Made by a program: the position numbers and the translations under genes
Notes under the pieces: generated by a model
The model's input: the letters and a program-made list of their open reading frames with translations, nothing else
The model's database searches: none
What the model was told of the DNA's origin: nothing
Source of the DNA: an uncultured Lachnospiraceae bacterium
GTDB lineage: Bacteria; Bacillota; Clostridia; Lachnospirales; Lachnospiraceae
Reading direction: 5' to 3'
Assembly: GCA_947177105.1 (NCBI GenBank)
Contig: CAMWTF010000044.1
Coordinates: forward strand, 1-10,935
Length of the DNA stretch: 10,935 nucleotides
In this document: piece by piece, positions 4,535-10,935 of the stretch
Position numbering within the stretch: position 1 is the first letter of the stretch
Layout of the letters: each line of letters begins with the position of its first letter

Positions 4535-7398
4535 CCCCTCTCCAGCATCTTTTTGACGTAAATGCCTGTGTAGGATCCTGCAGCCTTCGCAATTTCTTCC
4601 GGCGTACCCTGGGCAATGACCGTTCCGCCCCGGTCTCCGCCCTCCGGTCCCATGTCGATAATATAGTCCGCCGCCTTGATCACGTCCAGATTGTGCTCAA
4701 TAACGATCACCGTATTGCCGCCGTCCGCCAGCTTGTGCAGAATCTCCACCAGCTTGTGGACATCCGCAAAATGCAGGCCGGTGGTGGGCTCGTCCAGAAT
4801 ATATACCGTCTTGCCGGTGCTGCGCCGGGACAGCTCCGTAGCCAGTTTGATCCGCTGGGCCTCGCCGCCGGAGAGGGTGGTGGAAGGCTGTCCCAGCTTC
4901 ACATAGGACAGACCCACGTCATACAGCGTCTGGATCTTGTTGCGGATGGAAGGCACGTTTTCAAAGAAGGGCAGCGCCTCCTCCACCGTCATATCCAGCA
5001 CGTCATAGATGCTCTTGCCCTTATACTTCACATCCAGCGTCTCCCTGTTGTAACGCTTGCCGCCGCAGACTTCACAGGGCACATACACATCCGGCAGGAA
5101 ATGCATCTCTATCTTGATAATGCCGTCTCCGCTGCACGCCTCACAGCGCCCACCCTTTACATTGAAACTGAAGCGCCCCTTATTGTAGCCCTTGGCCTTG
5201 GCATCCGGCGTGGAAGCGAACAGATCCCGGATCATATCAAACACGCCTGTATAAGTGGCCGGATTGGATCTGGGGGTACGGCCGATGGGGGACTGGTCAA
5301 TATCTATGACCTTGTCCAGCTGTTCTATTCCCTCGATTCCCCTGTGCTTTCCCGGAATCACCCTGGCCCGGTTCAGATCCCGGGAGAGATGCTTGTTCAA
5401 CACCTCGTTGACCAGAGAACTTTTGCCGGAACCGGACACACCGGTAACACAGGTCATAATGCCCAGAGGAAAAGTCACATCCACATTCTTCAGATTGTTT
5501 TCCGCTGCGCCCAGCACCTTGATATAGCCTGTGGGCTTGCGGCGCGCCCGGGGCACGGGAATGGTCTTTTTGCCGCTGAGATATTGGCCGGTGACAGATT
5601 CTTTCACCTGCATGATCTCCCGGGCCGTTCCCACTGCCACCACTTCGCCGCCGTGGGAACCTGCGCCGGGGCCGATATCTACAATATAGTCCGCCGCCAG
5701 CATGGTATCCTCATCATGTTCCACCACGATCAGGGTATTGCCCAGATCCCGCAGCTGCTTCAGCGTGGCCAACAGCTTGTCATTGTCCCGCTGGTGCAGT
5801 CCGATGCTGGGCTCGTCCAGAATATAGCACACGCCCACCAGACCGGAACCGATCTGGGTGGCCAGTCGAATCCGCTGGGCCTCGCCGCCGGATAGACTTG
5901 CGGTGCCCCGGGCCAGGGACAGATAATCCAGGCCCACATCCAGCAGAAATTTCACTCTGGCGCGGATCTCCTTTAGCAGCTGTTTCCCAATCATCTCCTG
6001 CTGGGGTGTCAAATTAAGCCCCGTCACAAAATCATAGAGCTTTACAATGGACATAGCCGTGACTTCATAGATATTCTTATCCCCCACGGTCACAGCCAGG
6101 GATTCCCGTTTCAGACGCATCCCCTTGCACTCCTTACAGGGAGTGATCCGCATGAAGCTCTCGTATTCCGCCTTGGAGGACTCCGATCCCGTCTCCCGGT
6201 ACCGGCGCTCCACATTGCGGATCAGCCCTTCAAAAGCAATGGGATATTCGCCCTTCCCCCGCTGCCCTTCATAATATACCGTAACTTCCTTTCCACCCGT
6301 CCCGTGAATCAGGACATCTTTGATTTTGTCCGGGTAATCCTTATAAGGTGTATCCAGGTCAAAATGATACTCCTTGCACAATGCCTGCAAAAGCGCATTG
6401 GTAAAGCTCCCCTTGGAATTACAGGACTGCCAGCCCAAAACAACGATGGCCCCCTGGTTGATGGACAGCTTCTGGTTGGGAATCATCAGTTCCTCATCAA
6501 ACTCCATCTTGTACCCCAAGCCAAAACACACCGGACAGGCACCGAAGGGATTGTTAAAGGAAAAGCTGCGGGGCTCCACCTCGCTGATACTGATACCGCA
6601 GTCCGGGCAGGAAAAGCTCTGAGAAAAGCTGAGAGTATGGTTTGGTACATCCCCGCCAACCACGTCCACCTCCAAAAGTCCCTCCGCCAGTTCAAGCACA
6701 TTCTCAATGGAGTCCGCCAGGCGCTTCTGGATTCCTTTCTTCACCACCAGACGATCCACCACAATCTCAATATTGTGCTTGATATTCTTCTCCAGAGGAA
6801 TCTCCTCGGACAATTCATACAGGTTGCCGTCCACCCGCACCCGGACATAGCCGCTTCTCTTGGCCCGGTCAAAAACCTTCTCATGCATGCCCTTCCGGCC
6901 CCTGACCACCGGGGCCAGCAGCTGGATCCGGGTCCCCTCCCCCAGTTCCATGATCTGGTCAACCATCTGATCAACCGTCTGCTTGGCGATGACCCTGCCG
7001 CACTTGGGACAGTGGGGAGTGCCGATCCTGGCATAGAGCAGACGGAAATAATCGTAGATCTCCGTCACCGTCCCCACCGTGGAACGGGGATTGCGGTTGG
7101 TGGACTTCTGGTCTATGGAAATGGCCGGTGAGAGGCCGTCAATCCGCTCCACATTGGGCTTCTCCATCTGTCCTAAAAACATGCGGGCATAAGAAGACAA
7201 AGATTCCATATACCGGCGCTGTCCCTCGGCGTAGATGGTATCAAAGGCCAGAGAGGATTTTCCGGATCCTGACATTCCTGTCAGAACCACGAACTCATTC
7301 CGCGGAATGTCCACATCAATATTTTTCAGGTTGTGCTCGCTGGCTCCCCTTATCTTGATATACTCCTTCCTGGGGAGCATTTTCTTGACTTCTTCCAT
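4531..7398 (-). CDS. uvrA: Excinuclease ABC subunit A (UvrA)
   Basis: This gene encodes 955 residues, near the usual 940-960. UvrA is the damage-recognition ATPase that loads UvrB in nucleotide excision repair. Both ABC modules are complete: Walker A GMSGSGKS (41-48) and GVSGSGKS (653-660), signature LSGGEAQR (502-509 and 842-849) and Walker B ILDEP (526-530 and 867-871). Zinc-type cysteines are seen at 130/133 with 288/291, at 264/267, and in the C-terminal finger 752/755 with 775/778. All features expected for activity are present. The ATG at 7396-7398 has GAGGT about 9 bases upstream; a second in-frame Met at residue 7 is a weaker alternative. It lies 74 bases after uvrB, with no terminator between, so it is probably co-transcribed under the LexA box upstream of uvrB. 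Confidence 0.98.
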   Translation of the reverse strand: MEEVKKMLPRKEYIKIRGASEHNLKNIDVDIPRNEFVVLTGMSGSGKSSLAFDTIYAEGQRRYMESLSSYARMFLGQMEKPNVERIDGLSPAISIDQKSTNRNPRSTVGTVTEIYDYFRLLYARIGTPHCPKCGRVIAKQTVDQMVDQIMELGEGTRIQLLAPVVRGRKGMHEKVFDRAKRSGYVRVRVDGNLYELSEEIPLEKNIKHNIEIVVDRLVVKKGIQKRLADSIENVLELAEGLLEVDVVGGDVPNHTLSFSQSFSCPDCGISISEVEPRSFSFNNPFGACPVCFGLGYKMEFDEELMIPNQKLSINQGAIVVLGWQSCNSKGSFTNALLQALCKEYHFDLDTPYKDYPDKIKDVLIHGTGGKEVTVYYEGQRGKGEYPIAFEGLIRNVERRYRETGSESSKAEYESFMRITPCKECKGMRLKRESLAVTVGDKNIYEVTAMSIVKLYDFVTGLNLTPQQEMIGKQLLKEIRARVKFLLDVGLDYLSLARGTASLSGGEAQRIRLATQIGSGLVGVCYILDEPSIGLHQRDNDKLLATLKQLRDLGNTLIVVEHDEDTMLAADYIVDIGPGAGSHGGEVVAVGTAREIMQVKESVTGQYLSGKKTIPVPRARRKPTGYIKVLGAAENNLKNVDVTFPLGIMTCVTGVSGSGKSSLVNEVLNKHLSRDLNRARVIPGKHRGIEGIEQLDKVIDIDQSPIGRTPRSNPATYTGVFDMIRDLFASTPDAKAKGYNKGRFSFNVKGGRCEACSGDGIIKIEMHFLPDVYVPCEVCGGKRYNRETLDVKYKGKSIYDVLDMTVEEALPFFENVPSIRNKIQTLYDVGLSYVKLGQPSTTLSGGEAQRIKLATELSRRSTGKTVYILDEPTTGLHFADVHKLVEILHKLADGGNTVIVIEHNLDVIKAADYIIDMGPEGGDRGGTVIAQGTPEEIAKAAGSYTGIYVKKMLERG

Positions 7399-7472
7399 AT
7401 CTGTATTACCTCGCTTATCTTTATAATTAGGTGATTGTAAAACTCTCTTTCCAATAATAGGAAATGGGGGAT

Positions 7473-9479
7473 TCAGTCCTCTGCGTCCAGCTCGTTTAGC
7501 TTGGCCTTCAGCTCCAGCATCTTATCCCGCAGCTGCGCCGCCGCCTCGAAGTTCAGGTCCGCCGCCGCCTTCTGCATTTTCTTCTGGATATCGGCAATCA
7601 GCTTCTCCAGCTCCTTGCGGCTCATGGACTCGGGATCCTTCTCGAAGCGCACCTCTTCCTCCGCAATCTCTTTGGAGATGCTGATCAGTTCCCGCACCGC
7701 CTTCTTGATGGTTTGGGGCGTGATGCCATGGGCCTTGTTGTAGGCGGTCTGGATAGCTCGGCGGCGGTTAGTCTCGTCGATGGCCGTGCGCATGGACTCC
7801 GTGATCACATCCGCATACATGATCACATGGCCGTCCGCATTGCGGGCCGCCCGGCCGATGGTCTGGATCAGGGAAGTGCCGCTGCGCAGAAACCCCTCCT
7901 TATCCGCATCCAATATTGCCACCAAAGTGATTTCCGGGATGTCAAGCCCCTCCCGGAGCAGATTGATCCCCACCAGCACGTCAAACACATCCAGCCGCAT
8001 ATCACGGATGATCTCCGCCCGCTCCAGGGTGTCAATATCCGAATGGAGGTATTTCACCCGGATTCCTACCTCCTTCATATAGTCGGTGAGATCCTCCGCC
8101 ATGCGCTTGGTCAGAGTAGTGATCAGCACCTTATTGTGCTTTTCCACCTCTCGGTTGATCTCCCCGATCAAATCATCCACCTGGCCCTCCACCGGACGCA
8201 CATCCACCTGGGGGTCCAATAGGCCCGTGGGCCGGATGATCTGTTCCGCCCGCAGCAGTTCATGCTCCTCCTCATATTTCGCCGGGGTGGCGGACACAAA
8301 GAGGATCTGATCAATGTGGGCCTCAAACTCCGAGAAGTTCAGGGGCCGGTTGTCCAGCGCCGAGGGCAGCCTGAACCCATAATCCACCAGCGTGGTCTTG
8401 CGGGATCTGTCCCCGGAATACATGGCGCCGATCTGAGGAATCGTCATGTGGGACTCATCTATGATAATCAGGTAATCGTCGCCGAAGTAATCCATCAGAC
8501 ACTTGGGCGGTTCCCCTGGCTTCATGCCGCTCAGGTGCCGGGAATAATTCTCTATGCCGGAACAGAATCCCGCTTCCCGCAGCATCTCCACATCAAAATT
8601 GGTGCGCTCCGCAATCCGCTGGGCCTCAATCAGCTTGTCCTCTCCCTTGAAGAAGCGCACCCGCTCCTCCAGCTCCATCTCGATATTGTCGCAGGCGCGC
8701 TTGATCTTCTCCGCCGCCACCACATAGTGGGATGCGGGAAAGATGGAGATATGGTTCAGCATCGCATGAGCCTTGCCTGTCAGAGGTTCCACCTCGGAAA
8801 TCCTGTCGATCTCATCCCCGAAAAATTCCACCCGAATCAGGTAATCGCCGCCCTGGGCCGGATAGATCTCCACTACATCTCCCCGCACCCGGAAAGTGCC
8901 TCTCTGCAGATCCATGTCATTGCGGTCATACTGGATATCCACCAGCTCCCGGAGCACCTGGTCCCGGTCCTTGACCATGCCCGGCCGCAGGGACACGATC
9001 ATCTCCTGGTAATCGTCCGGGCTGCCCAGGCCATAGATACAGGACACGCTGGCCACCACGATCACATCCCTGCGCTCAGACAGAGATGCCGTAGCAGACA
9101 GCCGCAGCTTGTCGATCTCGTCATTGACGGAGGAGTCCTTGGCAATATAAGTGTCTGAGGAGGGCACGTAAGCCTCCGGCTGGTAATAATCGTAATAGGA
9201 GACAAAATATTCCACCGCGTTCTCCGGGAAAAATTCCTTGAACTCGCCGTAGAGCTGGCCCGCAAGCGTCTTGTTGTGGGCGATGATAAGTGTCGGCTTA
9301 TTCAGAGCGGCAATCACGTTGGCCATGGTAAATGTCTTACCGGATCCGGTGACTCCCAGCAGGGTCTCGCACTGATTGCCCTGCCGGAAACCCTCCACCA
9401 GCGCCTCTATGGCCTGGGGCTGGTCGCCGGTAGGGGCGTATTCCGAGTGGAGTTTAAAGATTTTTTGTTCATTCTGCAC
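7473..9479 (-). CDS. uvrB: Excinuclease ABC subunit B (UvrB)
   Basis: Taken from the GTG at 9477-9479 the protein has 668 residues, as expected for UvrB. UvrB takes over damaged DNA from UvrA, verifies the lesion and recruits UvrC. Visible motifs are Walker A GVTGSGKT (42-49), the damage-probing beta-hairpin YYDYYQPEAYVPSSDTYI (95-112), motif II IIIDESH, the LREGLDIPE segment, motif VI QTIGRAARN and a C-terminal UVR domain (last about 40 residues, FEAAAQLRDKM) that contacts UvrC. The frame extends upstream to a TTG at 9494, but that codon abuts the GGAGG ribosome site (9488-9492), which is properly spaced (8 bases) for the GTG. It is the first gene of the uvrB-uvrA operon, with a LexA operator about 175 bases upstream. 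Confidence 0.97.
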   Translation of the reverse strand: MQNEQKIFKLHSEYAPTGDQPQAIEALVEGFRQGNQCETLLGVTGSGKTFTMANVIAALNKPTLIIAHNKTLAGQLYGEFKEFFPENAVEYFVSYYDYYQPEAYVPSSDTYIAKDSSVNDEIDKLRLSATASLSERRDVIVVASVSCIYGLGSPDDYQEMIVSLRPGMVKDRDQVLRELVDIQYDRNDMDLQRGTFRVRGDVVEIYPAQGGDYLIRVEFFGDEIDRISEVEPLTGKAHAMLNHISIFPASHYVVAAEKIKRACDNIEMELEERVRFFKGEDKLIEAQRIAERTNFDVEMLREAGFCSGIENYSRHLSGMKPGEPPKCLMDYFGDDYLIIIDESHMTIPQIGAMYSGDRSRKTTLVDYGFRLPSALDNRPLNFSEFEAHIDQILFVSATPAKYEEEHELLRAEQIIRPTGLLDPQVDVRPVEGQVDDLIGEINREVEKHNKVLITTLTKRMAEDLTDYMKEVGIRVKYLHSDIDTLERAEIIRDMRLDVFDVLVGINLLREGLDIPEITLVAILDADKEGFLRSGTSLIQTIGRAARNADGHVIMYADVITESMRTAIDETNRRRAIQTAYNKAHGITPQTIKKAVRELISISKEIAEEEVRFEKDPESMSRKELEKLIADIQKKMQKAAADLNFEAAAQLRDKMLELKAKLNELDAED

Positions 9480-9487
9480 AAAAGCCA

Positions 9488-9492
9488 CCTCC
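9488..9492 (-). promoter_or_regulatory. Ribosome binding site that decides the uvrB start
   Basis: GGAGG on the minus strand is 8 bases from the GTG at 9477-9479. The alternative TTG start at 9492-9494 would overlap this site and has no ribosome site of its own. GTG is therefore preferred. Confidence 0.8.
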
Positions 9493-9614
9493 AAAATTCA
9501 TAGTAAAAAAGATGCGTATCCCCACGACGAATCCCGTTCACAATTTGCTGTTTTTGCAACTCAGCACACCTTTGTAATTCCATATGGACGAAACAGCACT
9601 GAAAGAACTTTTTT

Positions 9615-9643
9615 ATCTTACCACAAATCACTAAATTTGTATA
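9615..9643 (-). promoter_or_regulatory. Candidate sigma-A promoter of uvrB-uvrA
   Basis: On the minus strand TATACA (9643-9638), 17 bases, then TAAGAT (9620-9615). Each hexamer matches the consensus at four of six positions, so this is only a fair match. It is the best-spaced candidate between the LexA box and uvrB. It would give a leader of roughly 130 bases. The LexA box lies 11 bases upstream of the -35. Confidence 0.4.
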
Positions 9644-9653
9644 GATATAGAAT

Positions 9654-9667
9654 CGAACTTTTGTTCT
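9654..9667 (-). promoter_or_regulatory. LexA (DinR) SOS operator upstream of uvrB-uvrA
   Basis: The minus strand reads AGAAC-AAAA-GTTCG. This contains the palindromic Gram-positive LexA core GAAC-N4-GTTC, with 4 of 4 in both half-sites, and fits the CGAAC-N4-GTTCG consensus at all but one position. uvrB-uvrA is a classic SOS operon in Bacillus, so the site is in the expected place. It sits 3 bases after the stop codon of the recombinase relic. Confidence 0.85.
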
Positions 9668-9670
9668 TTT

Positions 9671-9805
9671 TTAGCGTTCTATTTCTTCCAGGTCCGGTAA
9701 TACTTCTTTCATATACTCTTCTATTTCCAGTACACCATCCGCTATGATACCTCTATTATCAGCATATACATCCATTATTATGAGTTCCTTTGCATGTCCC
9801 ATAAG
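9671..9805 (-). pseudogene. C-terminal relic of a tyrosine recombinase (integrase)
   Basis: The minus-strand frame ends at TAA (9671-9673). It reads LMGHAKELIIMDVYADN followed by an acidic tail ending in EYMKEVLPDLEEIER. This matches the end of phage and transposon integrases: the GH of the active-site box and, ten residues on, the Tyr nucleophile in MDVYAD, as in the common pattern GHADIQTTMDIYAD. Only about 44 codons remain. In frame upstream there is a TGA at 9818-9820, and the Arg-containing boxes and N-terminal domains are absent. The internal ATG at 9800-9802 has no ribosome site. I infer the 3' remnant of an element that was once inserted upstream of uvrB. An unrelated short peptide cannot be excluded. 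Confidence 0.6.
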
Positions 9806-9831
9806 CTTTGTATTAGCTCACCATACAACAC

Positions 9832-9861
9832 AAAAAATGCCTGTAGCCACCACAGGCATTT
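9832..9861 (-). terminator. Intrinsic terminator (second of two) upstream of the integrase relic
   Basis: On the minus strand AATGCCTGT (9860-9852) pairs perfectly with ACAGGCATT (9844-9836) around a seven-base loop, then runs into TTTTTT (9837-9832). It would stop minus-strand transcription coming from the right, before the recombinase relic and uvrB. The 38 bases between this and the next hairpin show no gene. Confidence 0.75.
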
Positions 9862-9899
9862 ACATTGGAACTCGCATATTCTTTTTGCAAATATAAAAT

Positions 9900-9932
9900 C
9901 CCCCCTGACTCTAAAACAGAGCCAGAAGGGAG
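9900..9932 (-). terminator. Intrinsic terminator after the broken FMN reductase
   Basis: On the minus strand the arm CTCCCTTCTGGCTCT and the arm AGAGTCAGGGGGGA form a stem of about 13-14 bp including several G-U pairs, around GTTTT. It is followed by ATTTTATATTT. It lies just after the end of the decayed flavodoxin-like reading frame and probably closed the aldo/keto reductase - FMN reductase unit. Confidence 0.65.
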
Positions 9933-9966
9933 TAAAAGAATGTCAACCGGCGTACTGATGTACCTG

Positions 9967-10185
9967 TCAAAGCACCGTTTTTTTCTTTGACCGTTCCATT
10001 GTTAAATACGCAGGCTCCCTGGATACACAAGCCTTGCAGGCAATGCATCCAACAATGGGTTTATTACCTATCTAGAAAATCTCTGTTTCAATTCCTTCTT
10101 TCTGTAAAATATCCGCCACTTCACACAGGGCAGTATAGGTACAGCCCTCCTTATGCGGACTGCCATTCGCCATTAACACTTTCAT
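9967..10185 (-). pseudogene. Broken NADPH-dependent FMN reductase / flavodoxin-family protein
   Basis: From the ATG at 10183-10185 the minus strand reads MKVLMANGSPHKEGCTYTAL and continues to EGIETEIF. This is the FMN phosphate-loop start of this oxidoreductase family. Codon 38 is TAG (10072-10074), after which the same frame continues with IGNKPIVGCIACKAC, the family's cysteine region. Just past that, near 10021, a one-base loss is needed to recover the expected QGACVFNNGTVKE in the next frame. The remaining roughly 110 C-terminal residues of a normal 180-200 residue protein are missing. Nonsense, frameshift and truncation together make this a pseudogene. The GGAGG ribosome site (10193-10197) is still intact, 7 bases before the ATG. 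It sits 54 bases after the aldo/keto reductase, presumably once in one operon. Confidence 0.75.
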
Positions 10186-10239
10186 TGTATTTCCTCCTGA
10201 AAAACGCCTTCATACTACCAGGGTGTCCATTTCATCTGT

Positions 10240-10935
10240 CTACCAGTTTTTCTTTTCCTTGCTGCTGTCGTGCTGTTTCTTCCTCTCCTCAACCATCTTC
10301 ACAAACCATTCCACCATGTTTGGATCATAGTGGGAAAAGAAAACGCTTGTCTTTGTATCAAGCGCTGCGATCGCACTCATATCCTCCTCTGACAGGCTGA
10401 AATCAAAGACATCCATGTTCTGGATCATTCTTTCCTTATGCGTGGATTTCGGGAGCACGATGACTCTCCGCTGAATGTTCCAGCGCAGCATTACCTGTGC
10501 TGCAGTCTTTCCATACTTTCCTCCTATGCCCTTTAACACTTCATTCTCAAACAATCCTCCGCGGCCTTCTCCGAAAGGCGCCCATGCTTCATGCGCAACC
10601 TTATACTTCTCCATCCATGTATGATCTTCCACACGCTGGTTCAGCACATGGGTTTCAATCTGGTTGACCATGGGCGGTATCTTCGTAAAAGATGCAAGGT
10701 CTACCAGTCTGTCCGAATAAAAATTGGATACACCGATCGCTTTCAGCATGCCTTCCTCATACATATCCTCTAATGCCCTGTACGCACCGTAATAATCATT
10801 GAACGGCTGATGAAGCAGCATCAGATCCAGATAATCCGTCTGCAGTTTGCGGAGAGATTCTTCCACAGATTTTCTGGTCTCCTCATAGCCATAATGCTCC
10901 ACCCACACTTTGGAAGTCAGGAAAATATCTTCCCG
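10240..10935 (-). CDS. Aldo/keto reductase, C-terminal 231 residues, runs off right edge
   Basis: The frame is open to the right edge and begins there with REDIFLTSKVW, so the true start lies outside the window; the GTG at 10906-10908 is internal. Aldo/keto reductases reduce carbonyls with NADPH using an Asp-Tyr-Lys-His tetrad. Visible are the Lys in TSKVW and the His in LMLLHQP, with the family segments AIGVSNF, NQIETHVLNQ, AWAPFGEG and the cofactor-binding VIVLPKSTHKERMIQN. Asp and Tyr would be in the missing N-terminal roughly 45-50 residues. It resembles the small single-domain 2,5-diketogluconate reductase / glyoxal reductase group, but the substrate cannot be told. The tail (KKQHDSSKEKKNW) is unusually charged. 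Base composition looks more A+T-rich than uvrA and uvrB. Confidence 0.9.
   Translation of the reverse strand, partial: REDIFLTSKVWVEHYGYEETRKSVEESLRKLQTDYLDLMLLHQPFNDYYGAYRALEDMYEEGMLKAIGVSNFYSDRLVDLASFTKIPPMVNQIETHVLNQRVEDHTWMEKYKVAHEAWAPFGEGRGGLFENEVLKGIGGKYGKTAAQVMLRWNIQRRVIVLPKSTHKERMIQNMDVFDFSLSEEDMSAIAALDTKTSVFFSHYDPNMVEWFVKMVEERKKQHDSSKEKKNW

Noticed and set aside
4693..5895. 400-codon open frame on the plus strand opposite uvrA
   Set aside because: It lies entirely antisense to a fully conserved uvrA. Its His/Gln/Leu/Gly-rich translation is a by-product of codon bias on the other strand.
9407..9631. 74-codon minus-strand frame in the uvrB leader overlapping the uvrB start
   Set aside because: It starts at GTG without a ribosome site, overlaps uvrB out of frame and has no family resemblance. 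A 10-codon ATG frame at the uvrB ribosome site was also dismissed for lack of its own site.
10072..10074. In-frame TAG in the FMN reductase as a recoded (pyrrolysine or suppressed) codon
   Set aside because: A separate frameshift and a missing C-terminal half lie downstream, so simple decay explains it better.
9987..10400. 137-codon plus-strand frame
   Set aside because: It runs antisense across the FMN reductase relic and the end of the aldo/keto reductase gene, both of which have clear homology on the minus strand.
1..10935. CRISPR array, tRNA or rRNA genes, intact insertion sequence, toxin-antitoxin or defence cassette
   Set aside because: No regularly spaced repeats, cloverleaf-like segments, transposase motifs or paired small genes were seen on either strand.

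Overview
The window looks like chromosomal DNA of a motile clostridial Firmicute, most plausibly a Lachnospiraceae relative. The reasons are strong GGAGG-type ribosome sites before almost every gene, a Gram-positive LexA box, the MreB/Mbl - FlgF - FlgG gene order also found in Bacillus (mbl-flhO-flhP), and a Bacillus-type sigma-D promoter motif. The genus cannot be fixed from sequence alone. Every supported gene reads on the minus strand, so transcription runs from the right end to the left.

Right end (about 9670-10935, visibly richer in A+T and partly decayed): a partial aldo/keto reductase runs off the edge. It is followed by a broken flavodoxin-like NADPH-dependent FMN reductase with an in-frame TAG, a frameshift and a lost C-terminus. 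Two minus-strand terminator hairpins come next, then a 43-codon tail of a tyrosine recombinase. This looks like a scarred accessory junction.

Middle (4531-9670): uvrB and uvrA form the nucleotide-excision-repair pair. They are preceded by a clear LexA (SOS) operator, AGAAC-AAAA-GTTCG on the minus strand, and a plausible sigma-A promoter. UvrB very probably starts at a GTG codon at 9479, not at the longer in-frame TTG.

Left (984-4530): a cell-shape and motility operon: MreB/Mbl-type bacterial actin, two flagellar rod/hook-basal-body proteins (FlgF/FlhO-like, FlgG/FlhP-like) and a FlgJ-N-terminus-like rod-binding protein, closed by an intrinsic terminator. Its 333-base upstream region holds the most unusual material in the window. 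A near-consensus sigma-D (motility sigma) promoter has its -35 element inside the last bases of uvrA. A stem-loop and a good sigma-A promoter follow. The leader then carries a 41-bp imperfect inverted repeat that folds better in the sense RNA than in the antisense, plus a repeated 10-mer that could pair alternatively with one arm of it.

Left edge (1-962): the N-terminal part of a RecD2-type helicase, starting directly after the flagellar terminator. I see no CRISPR array, tRNA, rRNA, intact mobile element or recognisably new multi-gene defence system. The novelty candidates are regulatory (the mreB leader) and evolutionary (the decayed junction upstream of uvrB).
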